In this document: one piece after another, positions 9,943 to 19,993 of the stretch
Numbering within the stretch: the stretch's first letter is position 1
Layout of the letters: every line of letters starts with the position of its first letter
Source of the DNA: JAMXLO01 sp963812075
GTDB taxonomy: Bacteria > Pseudomonadota > Alphaproteobacteria > Acetobacterales > Acetobacteraceae
Length of the DNA: 64,000 bases
Direction of reading: 5' to 3'
NCBI GenBank assembly: GCA_963812075.1
Contig: CAWETN010000001.1
Coordinates: 7,383-71,382, forward strand
Program-made: the position numbers and the translations under genes
Notes under the pieces: model-generated
What the model was told of the DNA's origin: nothing
Seen by the model: the letters and a program-made list of their open reading frames with translations, nothing else
The model's database searches: none

Positions 9943-11221
9943 TCAGCCCGTCTCCAGCGCCCGCCAGCCGATGTCGTGACGGTAGAAGCCTTCCGGCCAG
10001 TCGACCAGCCGTGCCGCGGCATACGCCGCATCTCGCGCGGCGCGCAGACTCGGCGCAGTGGCGCAGACGTTCAGCACCCGGCCCCCGGCGGCGCGCAGGT
10101 GCCCCTGCGCATCGGCTGCGGTGCCGGCGTGGAACACCAGCACGCCTGGGATCGGCCGCGGCGCGATCCAGACCGCGGATCTCGCTGCCGCGCTCCGGCG
10201 CCTCGGGATAGCCGCGCGCCGCCATCACCACGGCGATCGAGGCCGCCTCGTTCCAGCGCAGGTCGAAGTTCGCCAGCTCGCCGTCATAGGCGGCCTGCAG
10301 CGCCGGCAGCAGGTCCGACTTCAGCCGCGGCAGCAGCACCTGGCACTCCGGGTCGCCGAACCGGACGTTGAACTCGATCAGCTTCACGCCCTCCGCCGTG
10401 AGCATCAGCCCGGCATACAGGATGCCGCGGAACGGCGTGCCCCGCCGCGCCATCTCGGCCAGCGCCGGACGGATGATGCGGTCCATGGCGGCCTGCTGCA
10501 GCGCCGGCGGAAACGACGGTGTCGGCGAATAGGCGCCCATGCCGCCGGTGTTCGGGCCGGTCTCGCCCTCGCCGACCCGCTTGTGGTCCTGCGCGGCGCC
10601 TAGCGGCAGCGCGGTCTCGCCGTCGCACAGCGCGAACAGCGAGACCTCCTCGCCGGTCAGGCATTCCTCGATCACGACGGCCGCGCCGGCCTCGCCGAAG
10701 ACGCGCCGCTCCATCATCGCCTCGATCGCCGCCAGCGCCTCGGCCTCGGTCGCCGCCACCACGACGCCTTTGCCGGCGGCCAGGCCGTCGGCCTTCACCA
10801 CGATCGGCGCGCCGCGGCGGCGCACGAACGCGCGCGCCGCGGCGGCATCGTCGAAGCGCTCCCACTGCGCCGTCGGGATGCCGGCGGCGTCGCACATCTC
10901 CTTGGTGAAGGCCTTGCTGCCCTCCAGCTGCGCCGCGGCGCGCGACGGACCGAAGCAGGGGATCGAGGCAGCCTCGATCGCATCGGCGACGCCGGCGACC
11001 AGCGGCGCCTCGGGCCCGGGGACCACCAGGTCGATCGCGTTGTCCTGGGCGAAGGCGACCAGGGCCGGAATATCGAGCACGCCGATGGGCACGCATTCCG
11101 CCACCTGCGCGATGCCGGGATTGCCTGGCGCGCACCACAGCTTCGTCAGCAGCGGACTGGCCGCGAGCGCCCAGCAGAGCGCGTGTTCGCGCCCGCCCGA
11201 TCCGAGCACCAGCACCCGCAT
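9943..11221 (-). CDS. purD: Phosphoribosylamine-glycine ligase (one frameshift)
   Basis: ATP-grasp enzyme making glycinamide ribonucleotide in purine synthesis. It begins MRVLVLGSGGREHALCWAL, contains VVVKADGLAAGKGV-type ATP-grasp sequence, and has the GPNTGGMGAYSP and NVRFGDPECQ signatures. The frame breaks near 10157: after GLDRAA the expected IPGVLVFHAGT continues in the next frame to the C-terminus FYRHDIGWRALETG. Removing one base restores a full-length protein of about 425 residues. Because purD is a housekeeping gene, a base-calling error is the simplest explanation. It is convergent with the SCO gene 24 bases away. Confidence 0.93.
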
Positions 11222-11273
11222 CGCAGGCTCTCCTCACTTCAAGCGGCCGCTGGCTGTAGCATAGGCTGCCGCC

Positions 11274-12778
11274 ATGGACGAACTGCGCGGCCGCCGTTTC
11301 GAATGTGCCGGAGTACACCGTCTCGGAGATCTCCGGCGCGGTGAAGCGCACGCTGGAAGGCCGGCTTCGGTCGCGTGCGCGTGCGCGGCGAGATCACCGA
11401 ACTGAAGCGCTACCCCTCGGGCCACATCTACTTCTCGCTGAAGGACGAGGGCGCGAAGATCGCCGGCGTGGTGTGGAAGTCCACGGTCTCCCGACTCGGC
11501 ATGGAGCCGGAGAACGGCGTCGAGGTGATCGCCACCGGCCGCATCTCCGGCTACGGCGAGCGGTCGTCCTACCAGCTCATCATCGAGCGGATGGAATACG
11601 CCGGTGCCGGCGCGCTGCTGGCCCGCATCGAGATGCTGCGCCTGCGGCTCGCGGCCGAGGGCCTGTTCGACGCCGGCCGCAAGCGCGCGCTGCCGCGTGC
11701 TGCCGCGAGGTGATCGGCGTCGTCACCAGCGAGCGCGGCGCGGTGATCCAGGACATCCGCACCACGATCGCGCGCCGCTTTCCGCGCACGATCCTGCTCT
11801 GGCCGGTGCCGGTGCAGGGCGAGGGCGCGGCCGAACGGATCGCCGCGGCGATCGCCGGCTTCGAGCGTGCTCGATGCCGCGCCCCGACGTGCTGATCGTG
11901 GCGCGCGGCGGCGGCAGCCTGGAAGACCTGATGGCCTTCAACGAGGAAATCGTCGTGCGCGCCGTCGCCGCCTGCCGGATTCCGCTGATCTCCGCGGTCG
12001 GGCACGAGACGGACACGACGCTGATCGACTTCGTCTCCGATCGCCGTGCGCCGACGCCGACCGCGGCGGCGGAACTCGCGGTGCCGACGCGCGCCGACCT
12101 GGTCGCCGATCTGGAGCACAAGGCGGCACGGCTGATCGGCGGGCTGAACCGGCTGGCGCAGGAGCGCCGGCTGCGCCTGTCGCGCGCGGAGCGCGGGCTG
12201 CCCGATCTGCCGGCCCTCGTCGGCGGCGCCCGGCAGCGTCTGGACGATCGCGCCGAACGGCTGGTGCTGGCGCTGCCCAACCTGCTGGCGCGGCGCGGCG
12301 CGGCGCTCGACCGCGGTCGAGCGGCGGTTGCCCGGACCTGCCCAGCCATGCTGGCGCGCTGGCGCGAGCGGGTGCAGGAGCGGGGCGTGCGGCTGATCAT
12401 CGCGCTGCCGAACTTCGTGACGCATCGGCATGCCGCGCTCGACCTGTGCGGCCAGAAGCTGGGCGCCGGCCTGCGGCATGCCGTCGCCGGAATCCACAAC
12501 CGCGCCGGCCGTACCCTCGGGCGGCTGTCGGATGCGGCCCTGCGCGCGTCGGTGCGGGAGGCCAGGGCGCGGCTGGGCGGAGCCTCGGCGAGGCTCGAAT
12601 CGGTTTCCCCGCTGGCCGTGCTGAAGCGAGGCTACGTGCTGGTCTCGGATCCGCCGGCCATGCGCTCACCGCGGCGGCGGCGGTGTCGCCAGGTGCCCGG
12701 CTGCGGCTGCGCTTCGCCGACGGCGAGGTCGGCGCCACGGCCGACCGGCCCGAGCGGCAGGGTCGCCTGCCGCTGTGA
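11274..12778 (+). CDS. xseA: Exodeoxyribonuclease VII large subunit (multiple frameshifts)
   Basis: Large subunit of exonuclease VII, which degrades single-stranded DNA. Recognisable blocks in order are NVPEYTVSEISGAVKRTLE, then RVRGEITELKRYPSGHIYFSLKDEG (OB fold), VIGVVTSERGAVIQDI, VLIVARGGGSLEDL, ISAVGHETDTTLIDFVSDRRAPTP, and a C-terminal coiled region ending in LKRGYVLVSD. These lie in alternating frames with breaks near 11295, 11361, 11696, 11706, 11870 and 12650. Most are repaired by deleting one C or G; for example the two near 11700 restore LPVLPEVIGVV. With so many breaks in an otherwise perfectly conserved gene I infer assembly error. The proposed ATG at 11274 is the nearest start upstream of the conserved block. 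It ends one base from the convergent kinase gene. Confidence 0.88.
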
Positions 12779-12779
12779 T

Positions 12780-14743
12780 TCAGCGATCCGTTGCAGGCGC
12801 GAGCGCCCGTTCGCGCACCGCCTTGAGCAGCCTGGCACGGGTATAGGGCTTCATGACGATGGGGTCGCTCGGCGGGATCTTGTCGGGGCCCAGCGCGTCG
12901 GCGGCGCCGGTCACGTAGATCACCGGCAGTCTCGGGGTGGATCGAACGCGCCAGGCGCACGAACTCCGGCCCGGACATCATCGGCATGGCGTAATCCACC
13001 AGGGCGAGGCAGACGGGCCCGGCGGCCAGCACGTCGTGTCCCTCCGGTCCGCTGCCGGCCTCTTTCACGGCGTAGCCCGCCTCGCGCAGGAAGATCGCGG
13101 CAATCTCGCGCACATCGGGATCGTCGTCGACGACCAGCACGGTACCCCCGCCGCTCAGCCGCCGGGACGGCGTGCGGCTCGCCGGCAACGCCGGCGGTCT
13201 CGGCCAAGGCCGCCCGCGGCAGGAGGACCTCGACCGTGGTGCCTGCTGCGGTGCTGCCGGCGATCCGCGCGGTGCCGCCGAACTGCGTCGCCACCCCATA
13301 GACCTGTGCCAGCCCCAGCCCGCTGCCCTTGCCGATCGGCCTTGGTGGTGAAGAACGGCTCGAAGGCGTGCTCGAGCACCTCGCGGGTCATGCCGACGCC
13401 GGTATCGATCACCGCGATCCGCACGTAGTCGCCCGGCATCGAGCCCGTCCGGGCCGCCGGCCTCCACCCGCTGCACGTTCGCCGTCGCGATGGTCAGCCG
13501 GCCGCCGTTCGGCATGGCGTCGCGCGCGTTGATCGCCAGGTTGAGCACCACGAGTTCCAGCTGGGTCGGATCGCTGGTCGCCGGCCACAGGTCCGGCGCC
13601 AGGTCGGTCTCCACCTGAACGAGACCGCCGAGACTGCGCTGCAGCAGCTCGCCCATCCCGCCGATGACGTCATTCACGTCCACCGGCCGCGGGGACAGGT
13701 TCTGCCGGCGCGCGTAGGCCAGCAGCTGCTGGGTGAGCTCGCCGCCGCGCATCGCCGACCTCAGCGCCGCATCGACCAGTGTGGCCGAACGCGCATCGGT
13801 GACGCGGGACTGCAGCAGTTCGAGATTGCCGATCACCGCGGTGAGCAGGTTGTTGAAATCGTGCGCGATGCCGCCGGTGAGCTGGCCGATCGCCTCCATC
13901 TTCTGCGCCTGCCGCAGCTGCGCCTCCACCCGCCGCATCTCGGTCAGGTCGACCGACGCGAGCAGCACGTGCTCGATCCGACCGCTGTCGCCGGGCAGCG
14001 GCACCAGGTAGGACCGGCGCGACACCTCGCCGATCGGCAGGCGCGCGGTGTACTGGTACTCGACGGGCTGCCGCAACTCGATGGCGCGGCGATACTGCAT
14101 TGTGGCGAATGCCGCCTGGTCCGGCGGCAGGGTCTCCTCCAGCGATTTCCCGACGACCGAACTCGCGGCTGTAGCCGGAATGTTGTTCCCACGCCGGATT
14201 GGCGTCCTCGCAGACGATGCGGCCGTCCGGCTGGACGGCCATGAAGGCGAGGTCGATGGGCGAGTGCGCGAAAATCGCGCTGTAGCGGGCGCGCGAGCGG
14301 CGCAGTTCCTCCACCACCCGGCTCAACGCGCGGGTGCGCGCGCCGACCTCGCGCTCCAACTCGTCCGCGAAGCTGCGCAGCGCCCTCTCGGCCTCGATCC
14401 GCTCGCTGATGTCGCGCCAGTAGACGGTGACGCCATCGTGCGAGGGACCGACATTGACCGACACCCAGATTCCGGTGGTCGGCGACGGCGCCTCGAACGT
14501 GACGCCCCGCTGTTCCTCGCGGACCTCGCGCAGCACGCGCTCGTTCAGCGTGCCGACCATCTGGGGGAACCGTTCCCAGATGACCTGGCCGATGACCTCG
14601 GTCGCCGTCGCTCCCCAGAATTCGAGCGCGCGTCGGTTGGCGTAGACGATGCGCCAATCGCCATCCAGTGCGTAGAACGCATCCCCCATGCTCTCGAGGA
14701 TGGCCCGGGCATCGGGCGACAGAGTGGCCGGTTGCGGCTGCAC
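12780..14743 (-). CDS. Hybrid PAS sensor histidine kinase with C-terminal receiver (multiple frameshifts)
   Basis: Cytosolic-looking sensor without membrane spans. Domains in order: PAS (SMGDAFYALDGDWRIVYANRRA), a coiled coil (residues about 125-150), a second PAS (HSPIDLAFMAVQPDGRIV), HisKA with the phospho-His in GGIAHDFNNLL, HATPase_c with the N-box NLAINARDAMP and G-boxes DTGVGM and GSGLGLAQVYG, then a receiver domain (VLVVDDDPDV with phospho-Asp in LALVDYAMPMM and lysine in VMKPYTRARLL). The frame breaks near 14160, 13441, 13340, 13190 and 12932, each fitting one extra base. About 650 residues once repaired. No separate response regulator is adjacent, so output presumably passes through its own receiver to an unlinked partner. 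Confidence 0.88.
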
Positions 14744-14847
14744 GGCCAGAGGCTCCCTGGAGATCGTTACCCCCCTTATGGTTGCAGACGGGGCGGAAGC
14801 CTAGCCCAAGCGGCGAGGGCTGTGTCATTCACCGGGTCGGAGAAGAC

Positions 14848-15624
14848 ATGTCGCTGGCGCGTTCGACAAGGCGGGGCCTGTTGTCGTCACTCGGTGCGGC
14901 GGTCCTGGCGCGCGGCGCCTCGGCGGCCATCCCGGTTGCCGTTCAGCTCGTGCTCGCCGTGGACGTGTCCGGCAGCGTGAGCGAGGACAGGTTCGCGCTG
15001 CAGCGCGAGGGCTACGCCTCGGCCTTTCGCAATCCCGCGGTGCAGCAGGCCGTCCGCTCGACCTCGACCGGCTCGGTCGCCGTGGCGATGCTGCAATGGA
15101 CCGGGCCGGCCCTGCATGTCGTCGCGGTGGACTGGACGCTGATCGACGATGCGGCTTCCGCTGACGGCTTCGCGGCCGCGATCGAGGCGGCGCCGCGGGC
15201 GCTGTTCGGCGGCGGCACCTCGATCAGCGGCGCCATCGACCATGCTCTAGGCATGCTCGCACAGGCGCCGTTCCGCGGGCTGCGGCAGATCGTCGACGTC
15301 TCGGGCGATGGCGCGAACAACCGCGGCCGTGCCGCCGAGGCCGCGAGGGACGCGGCAGTCAGCGCGGGAGCCACGGTGAACGGGCTGCCGATCCTGACGC
15401 TTGAGCCCGATCTGGACGTCTATTACCGCCAGAGCGTGATCGGCGGGCCCGGCGCGTTCGTCATGGCGGCGCGCAGCTACGACGAGTTTGCCGTCGCCAT
15501 CCGCAGCAAGCTCATCACCGAGATCGCCGGCTCAGGCGAACATGCTGTCGATGTCGGTCTGGGCGAGGTCGGGCGCGACCGACGGCGCATCCTGCACCGT
15601 CGGCGCCTCGGGCATGATGCCTGA
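14848..15624 (+). CDS. DUF1194 family protein with von Willebrand A-like fold
   Basis: A 258-residue protein with a twin-arginine or Sec-like N-terminus (RSTRRGLLSSLGAAVLARGASA) and a vWA-like domain starting VQLVLAVDVSGSVSEDRF. The D-x-S-x-S metal-ion-dependent adhesion motif and a later VDVSGDGANN are both visible. This matches the DUF1194 family, whose function is not established. The ATG at 14848 is taken as start because the hydrophobic segment begins there. The last 31 residues overlap the convergent CheZ-like gene by 93 bases and look low-complexity, so the true C-terminus may be near 15530, and a frameshift there is possible. Confidence 0.8.
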   Translation: MSLARSTRRGLLSSLGAAVLARGASAAIPVAVQLVLAVDVSGSVSEDRFALQREGYASAFRNPAVQQAVRSTSTGSVAVAMLQWTGPALHVVAVDWTLIDDAASADGFAAAIEAAPRALFGGGTSISGAIDHALGMLAQAPFRGLRQIVDVSGDGANNRGRAAEAARDAAVSAGATVNGLPILTLEPDLDVYYRQSVIGGPGAFVMAARSYDEFAVAIRSKLITEIAGSGEHAVDVGLGEVGRDRRRILHRRRLGHDA

Positions 15625-16074
15625 CAGCATGGTCTCGACCTGCTGCAGGTGTTCGATCGCGCGACGGATGCGTTGACCGGTCAGGTCCTGGAACGTGCAG
15701 GCCTCGAAGATCGTATTGACCTGCTCGGTCACCGCCGGCAGCGCGGCGGGATCGCCGCCCGCCTGCAGCCAGTTGCTGATGGCTTCGGCAGCTCCCATGA
15801 TCTGGTTGGCTGCGGTCTCGGTCGCCTGAACCACCGCCTCCAGCTCGATGCCGCTGTTGAGCGTGCTGGCCATCGGCGGCGCCACCACGTGGGCGATCTG
15901 GTCGTGGATGCTCGCCAGCTTGGCCGACAGGTTCGTCTCGCTGTAGTCCACCAGTTGAACCGTGGCGTGGATCTCCATGCTCAGCTCGGCGATGCGGCGA
16001 TCGACGAACCTGCGGAGGTCGTCGAACTCCGCGCGGATGCTTGCGCGAACGAGCTCTTCGAGGTCGGCGGACAT
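15532..16074 (-). CDS. CheZ-like protein phosphatase
   Basis: A 180-residue, largely helical protein. The segment ACTFQDLTGQRIRRAIEHLQQVE matches the catalytic helix of CheZ-type phosphatases, with the conserved Asp and Gln that activate water against a phospho-aspartate. Long helices precede it (residues about 5-110). The start MSADLEELV at 16074 is chosen over an upstream in-frame ATG because the extra residues lack helical character. No other chemotaxis gene lies in the window. In Alphaproteobacteria such orphan CheZ-like proteins occur away from che operons. The likely target is a CheY-like receiver. Confidence 0.8.
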   Translation of the reverse strand: MSADLEELVRASIRAEFDDLRRFVDRRIAELSMEIHATVQLVDYSETNLSAKLASIHDQIAHVVAPPMASTLNSGIELEAVVQATETAANQIMGAAEAISNWLQAGGDPAALPAVTEQVNTIFEACTFQDLTGQRIRRAIEHLQQVETMLSGIMPEAPTVQDAPSVAPDLAQTDIDSMFA

Positions 16075-16242
16075 GGCGCCATCTGACGCCTGCGCGCTTA
16101 AGGCGAGGTAAACCGGGGGCCGGTCGCCGGTTAACTTGCCCTCACTCCTGTGCCACACTCTCCGTCTCGGCGGGTGGAACGCACCGTCGCCATGGGGAAC
16201 GGCGGACCACGCCGTTTCGCCGCACTAGGGAGTGAATGTTCA

Positions 16243-17310
16243 GTGGCCACACAGAAAGTGTTGATCATGGGCGCGTCCTACGGGTCGCTGCTCGCGTCCA
16301 AACTGTTGTTCGCCGGGCATCAGGTGACGTTGATCTGCCTGCCCGCCGAGGTTGCGGCGATCAACGCCGAGGGTATCCGGGTGCGTATGCCGATCCGGGG
16401 GCGTGCCGCGCCGGTCGAGATCAATTCGCGCAAGCTCCCCGGCAAGGTGACCGCCGCCGGCCCCGCCGGCATCAACCCCGGGGACTACGACCTGGTGGCA
16501 CTGGCGATGCAGGAGCCGCAGTACCGCTCTCCCGGCGTGCGCGAGTTGCTGGACGCCGTTGCGAAGTCGCGCAAGCCGTGCATGTCGATCATGAACATGC
16601 CGCCGCTGCCCTACCTGAAGCGCATTCCCGGCCTGAACACCGACACGCTGCACCACTGCTTCACCGACGCCAGCGTGTGGGCGAATTTCGAGCCCGGCTG
16701 CCTGACGCTGTGCAGCCCCGATCCGCAGGCGATCCGCATGCCGGACGATCCGATCAACGTGCTGACGGTGACGCTGCCGACCAACTTCAAGGCGGCGCGC
16801 TTCGCTTCAGAGGCATCCACCGACATCATGCGGCAGTTCCAGCGCGAGATCGAGGCGATCCGCTTCGACGCCGGCGACGCGATGATCGACCTGCCGGTGA
16901 AGCTGAAGGTGCACGAATCGATCTTCGTGCCGCTGGCCAAGTGGGCAATGCTGTGCACCGGCAACTATCGCTGCGTGCGCAAGGACGCGGCGGTGACGAT
17001 CAAGGAGGCGGTGCACACCGACCTCGATGCGTCGAAGCGCATCTACGACTGGGTGCGTGACCTGTGCGTGCAGCTCGGCGCTGCGCCGGACGACCTGGTG
17101 CCGTTCGAGAAATACGCCGCCGCGGCGAACGGGCTGATCCGCCCGTCGTCGGCGGCGCGTGCGCTGTTCAACGGCGCGCCGAACATCGAGCGCGTCGATC
17201 GTCTCGTGCAGAGCATTGCCGCGCAGAAGGGCATGCGGAATGCCGAGTTGGATGCGACGGTGGCGCTGGTCGATGCGCGGCTGGAGCTGAATCGCAAGGC
17301 GGCGGCGTGA
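16243..17310 (+). CDS. Ketopantoate reductase family protein
   Basis: A 355-residue protein with an N-terminal dinucleotide-binding fold (VLIMGASYGSLLASKLLFAGHQVTL) and a helical C-terminal domain. It resembles the ApbA/PanE 2-dehydropantoate 2-reductase superfamily, which reduces 2-oxo acids with NADPH. The typical GxGxxG is replaced by GASYGS, and the protein is longer than true PanE (about 300), so a pantoate role is not assured. A GTG start at 16243 follows an AGGGAG; the upstream in-frame region is not conserved-looking. It stands alone between divergent cheZ-like and convergent murJ. Confidence 0.75.
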   Translation: MATQKVLIMGASYGSLLASKLLFAGHQVTLICLPAEVAAINAEGIRVRMPIRGRAAPVEINSRKLPGKVTAAGPAGINPGDYDLVALAMQEPQYRSPGVRELLDAVAKSRKPCMSIMNMPPLPYLKRIPGLNTDTLHHCFTDASVWANFEPGCLTLCSPDPQAIRMPDDPINVLTVTLPTNFKAARFASEASTDIMRQFQREIEAIRFDAGDAMIDLPVKLKVHESIFVPLAKWAMLCTGNYRCVRKDAAVTIKEAVHTDLDASKRIYDWVRDLCVQLGAAPDDLVPFEKYAAAANGLIRPSSAARALFNGAPNIERVDRLVQSIAAQKGMRNAELDATVALVDARLELNRKAAA

Positions 17311-17317
17311 CCGGCTG

Positions 17318-17344
17318 TTAGGGCGGCCGAACAGGCCGCCCTAA
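17318..17344. terminator. Hairpin between convergent genes, likely bidirectional terminator
   Basis: Perfect 11-bp inverted repeat (TTAGGGCGGCC at 17318-17328, complement at 17334-17344) with loop GAACA. It lies 7 bases after the reductase stop and 77 bases downstream of the murJ stop. There is no long T-run, so termination strength is uncertain. Confidence 0.6.
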
Positions 17345-17420
17345 ATCGGTGCCAACCCCACCGCTCCCGGTGCCAACCAATTGCAATATTTTGATTGAGC
17401 GATACCGATACGCCGATCGA

Positions 17421-18983
17421 TCAACCAGGTCCGGCACGTCTCCCTGTCCGGCGACGCAGAACCATCCTGCCGAAATCGCGCCATTCCGCTGCGCCGAGCG
17501 CCATCACCCCAGCAGCGTAGGCTGCCATGCCCAGCACGACCAATGCCGCCAGCGCAGCGAACCGCTCCATGCCGTGCAACGGCGCGGCAAACAGCACGGA
17601 CTGTGCCAGCCACAACGCCACGCCCATCGCCGCGGCCGCCGCGACCATTCGTAGGCTGCGTCCCCATAGCCGTGCGTCCGGCCGCAGATGGCCCTGGCGC
17701 GCCAGCACCGCGCCCAGCCATCCGACGTTGAAGATCGCCGCCAGGCTGGTCGCCAGCGCCGGCCCGACATGCTGCAGCGGCACCATGAAGGCCACGTTCA
17801 TCGCCAGGTTCAGCGCCACCGCCGCGACGCCGATCTTCACCGGCGTCGCCGTGTCGCCGCGCGCGAAGAAGCCCGGCGCGAGCACCTTCACCAGCACGAA
17901 CGCCGGCAGCCCCAGCGCATAGGCCGACAGCGCCTGCGCCGACAGCCGCGCGCTCTCGGCGTCGAACGCGCCACGGCCGAACAGCGTCCACATCACCGGA
18001 TATGCAGTGACGACCAGCGCCACCGCAGCGGGAAGGGTCAGGAACAGCGCGTATTCGATCGCCCGGTTCAGCGTGTCGAGCGAGGCCTCCGCCTCGCCGG
18101 CGCGCACCTGGCGGGACAGCAGCGGCAGCAGCGCGGTCCCCACCGCGGTGCCGATCACCCCCAGCGGCAGCTGCTGCACCCGGTCGGCGTAGTACAGCAA
18201 CGAGACGGTGCCGGCCGGCAGCAGGCTGGCGATGATGACATCCACTGCGAGGTTGAGCTGGGTGACGCCGGCGCCGACCAGACCCGGGAGCATGCGCCGC
18301 AGCAGCACGCGGATCTGCGGCGTGAGGCGCGGGCGTGGCAGCCGAAGCCCCATGCCGGCGCGCCGCAGCGCCCACAGCAGCAGCCCCAGCTGCGCCACGC
18401 CCGACGCCGTCACGCCCCAGGACAACGCATGGCCGGCTGTGGCGACGTACGGCGTCAGCCACAGCATGCAGGCGATCGAGACCACGTTGAACAGCACGTA
18501 GGAGGCGGATGCGGCGGTGAACCGGTCGAGCCCGTTGAGGACCCCCGACACCAGGGCCGCCAGGCAGATCAGCAGGAGGTAAGGGAATGTTATCCGCGAC
18601 AGCGTGACGGCCAGCGCGAACTTATCCGGCGTGGCGGCGAAGCCGGGCGCCAGCACCTGCATCATCTGCGGCATCAGCAGTTCGCCGGCGATGGTCAGCG
18701 CGCCAAGCCAGAACGCCATCACGGCGAAGGTCTCTTCGGCGAAGCGGTGCGCCGCCGGACGGCCCTCGGCGGCGAGCATGCCGGCGAAGGCGGGGACGAA
18801 GGCGGCGTTGAACGCGCCTTCGCCGAACAGGCGGCGGAAGAGGTTCGGCAGCTTCAGGGCCACGAAGAATGCGTCGGCGATCGGGCCGGCGCCGAGCATC
18901 GCGGCGATCAGCATGTCGCGCGCGAAGCCCAGGATGCGGCTCCCCATGGTCCAGCCGCCGACGGTGAGCACGCCGCGCAGCAT
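17421..18983 (-). CDS. murJ: Lipid II flippase
   Basis: A 520-residue polytopic inner-membrane protein with about 14 hydrophobic helices, the MurJ/MviN length. It flips lipid II to the periplasm for peptidoglycan synthesis. The N-terminus MLRGVLTVGGWTMGSRILGFARDMLIAAMLGAG is typical, as are DAFFVALKLPNLFRRLFGEGAFNAAFVP and the ADRVQQLPLGVIGTAVGTALLP loop. It lies 47 bases downstream of gpsA on the same strand and is probably the last gene of tsaD-rlmJ-gpsA-murJ. Confidence 0.96.
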   Translation of the reverse strand: MLRGVLTVGGWTMGSRILGFARDMLIAAMLGAGPIADAFFVALKLPNLFRRLFGEGAFNAAFVPAFAGMLAAEGRPAAHRFAEETFAVMAFWLGALTIAGELLMPQMMQVLAPGFAATPDKFALAVTLSRITFPYLLLICLAALVSGVLNGLDRFTAASASYVLFNVVSIACMLWLTPYVATAGHALSWGVTASGVAQLGLLLWALRRAGMGLRLPRPRLTPQIRVLLRRMLPGLVGAGVTQLNLAVDVIIASLLPAGTVSLLYYADRVQQLPLGVIGTAVGTALLPLLSRQVRAGEAEASLDTLNRAIEYALFLTLPAAVALVVTAYPVMWTLFGRGAFDAESARLSAQALSAYALGLPAFVLVKVLAPGFFARGDTATPVKIGVAAVALNLAMNVAFMVPLQHVGPALATSLAAIFNVGWLGAVLARQGHLRPDARLWGRSLRMVAAAAAMGVALWLAQSVLFAAPLHGMERFAALAALVVLGMAAYAAGVMALGAAEWRDFGRMVLRRRTGRRAGPG

Positions 18984-19030
18984 GCCACCCCCTGCCTTTG
19001 CGAGAGGGGGGCGGGGGGAGGGGGCGCCGC

Positions 19031-19993
19031 TCACTCGTCCCGCCGTGGCCGCGCGAGCAGTGTCGCGATCGACTCCGCCAGTGTCGTCCGTCCCGCCAGC
19101 AGGGCGGCGACCGCGGTGCAGATCGGCAGGTCCGCGCCGGTGGCGCGCGCGACGAGGGCAGGGGCGGTGGCTACCCCTTCGGTGACGGCGCTGCGCGAAG
19201 CCAGGATATCGGCAAGTCGCTCGCCACGGCCGAGCGCCAGGCCGAGGCTGTAGTTGCGACTGGCCGGCCCGGTGCAGGTCAGCAGCAGGTCCCCGAGGCC
19301 GGACAGCCCCATCGCCGTCTCGGCGCGTCCGCCCAACGCCTGGGCGAGCCGTGCCAGCTCCGCGACCCCTCGGGTGATCAGCGCGGCACGGGCATTTTCG
19401 CCCAGCCCGGCGCCGATCACCGCTCCGGCCGCGATGGCGATGACGTTCTTCGCCGCTCCCCCGACCTGCGCGCCGATCGGGTCGTCGTTGCCATACAGCC
19501 GGAACGAGGGTGTGCCGAGCAGGGCGGCCACCTGCTCGCGCAGGTCGGCGTCGCGGGCGGCAACGACGGCGGCGGCCGGCAGGCCGGCAGCGATCTCGTG
19601 GGCGAAATTCGGCCCGGTGAGGACGGCGGCCGGTACGGCCGGGCACAGCTCGGCGACCACCTCGAGCGGCAGGCGGAGCGTCCCCTGCTCGACACCCTTG
19701 GCGCATGCCGCCAACGGCCCTAGTCCTGCGGGGAGCCGCCCGAGCACCGCGCGCAGGTGCTGCATGGGAACGGCGAGCAGGGCGAGATCGGCGCGCTGGG
19801 GTGGCGCGGCCGAAACCGCGATGGCGTCGTCCAGTCGCCAGCCGGGCAGGCGGGGGTTTTCCCGGCTGTCGGCAATCGCCGCTGCCCGGACCGGGTCGCG
19901 TGCCCACAGCGTCACCGCGTTGCCGGCGCGCGCCGCCTGGACTGCGAGCGCGGTGCCCCATGCTCCGGCGCCGATCACCGCGACGCTACTCAT
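19031..19993 (-). CDS. gpsA: Glycerol-3-phosphate dehydrogenase [NAD(P)+]
   Basis: Makes sn-glycerol 3-phosphate from dihydroxyacetone phosphate for phospholipids. It is 320 residues. The N-terminal Rossmann motif VAVIGAGAWGTALA, the catalytic lysine region GGAAKNVIAIAAG, and GLSGLGDLLLTCTGPASRNY are all present. Its start overlaps the end of rlmJ by 8 bp, showing tight coupling within tsaD-rlmJ-gpsA. No frame problem seen. Confidence 0.97.
   Translation of the reverse strand: MSSVAVIGAGAWGTALAVQAARAGNAVTLWARDPVRAAAIADSRENPRLPGWRLDDAIAVSAAPPQRADLALLAVPMQHLRAVLGRLPAGLGPLAACAKGVEQGTLRLPLEVVAELCPAVPAAVLTGPNFAHEIAAGLPAAAVVAARDADLREQVAALLGTPSFRLYGNDDPIGAQVGGAAKNVIAIAAGAVIGAGLGENARAALITRGVAELARLAQALGGRAETAMGLSGLGDLLLTCTGPASRNYSLGLALGRGERLADILASRSAVTEGVATAPALVARATGADLPICTAVAALLAGRTTLAESIATLLARPRRDE

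Noticed and set aside
17421..19961. An 846-residue fused frame covering gpsA and murJ.
   Set aside because: The first part is gpsA in the wrong frame; the real MurJ starts at 18983 and GpsA has its own intact frame.
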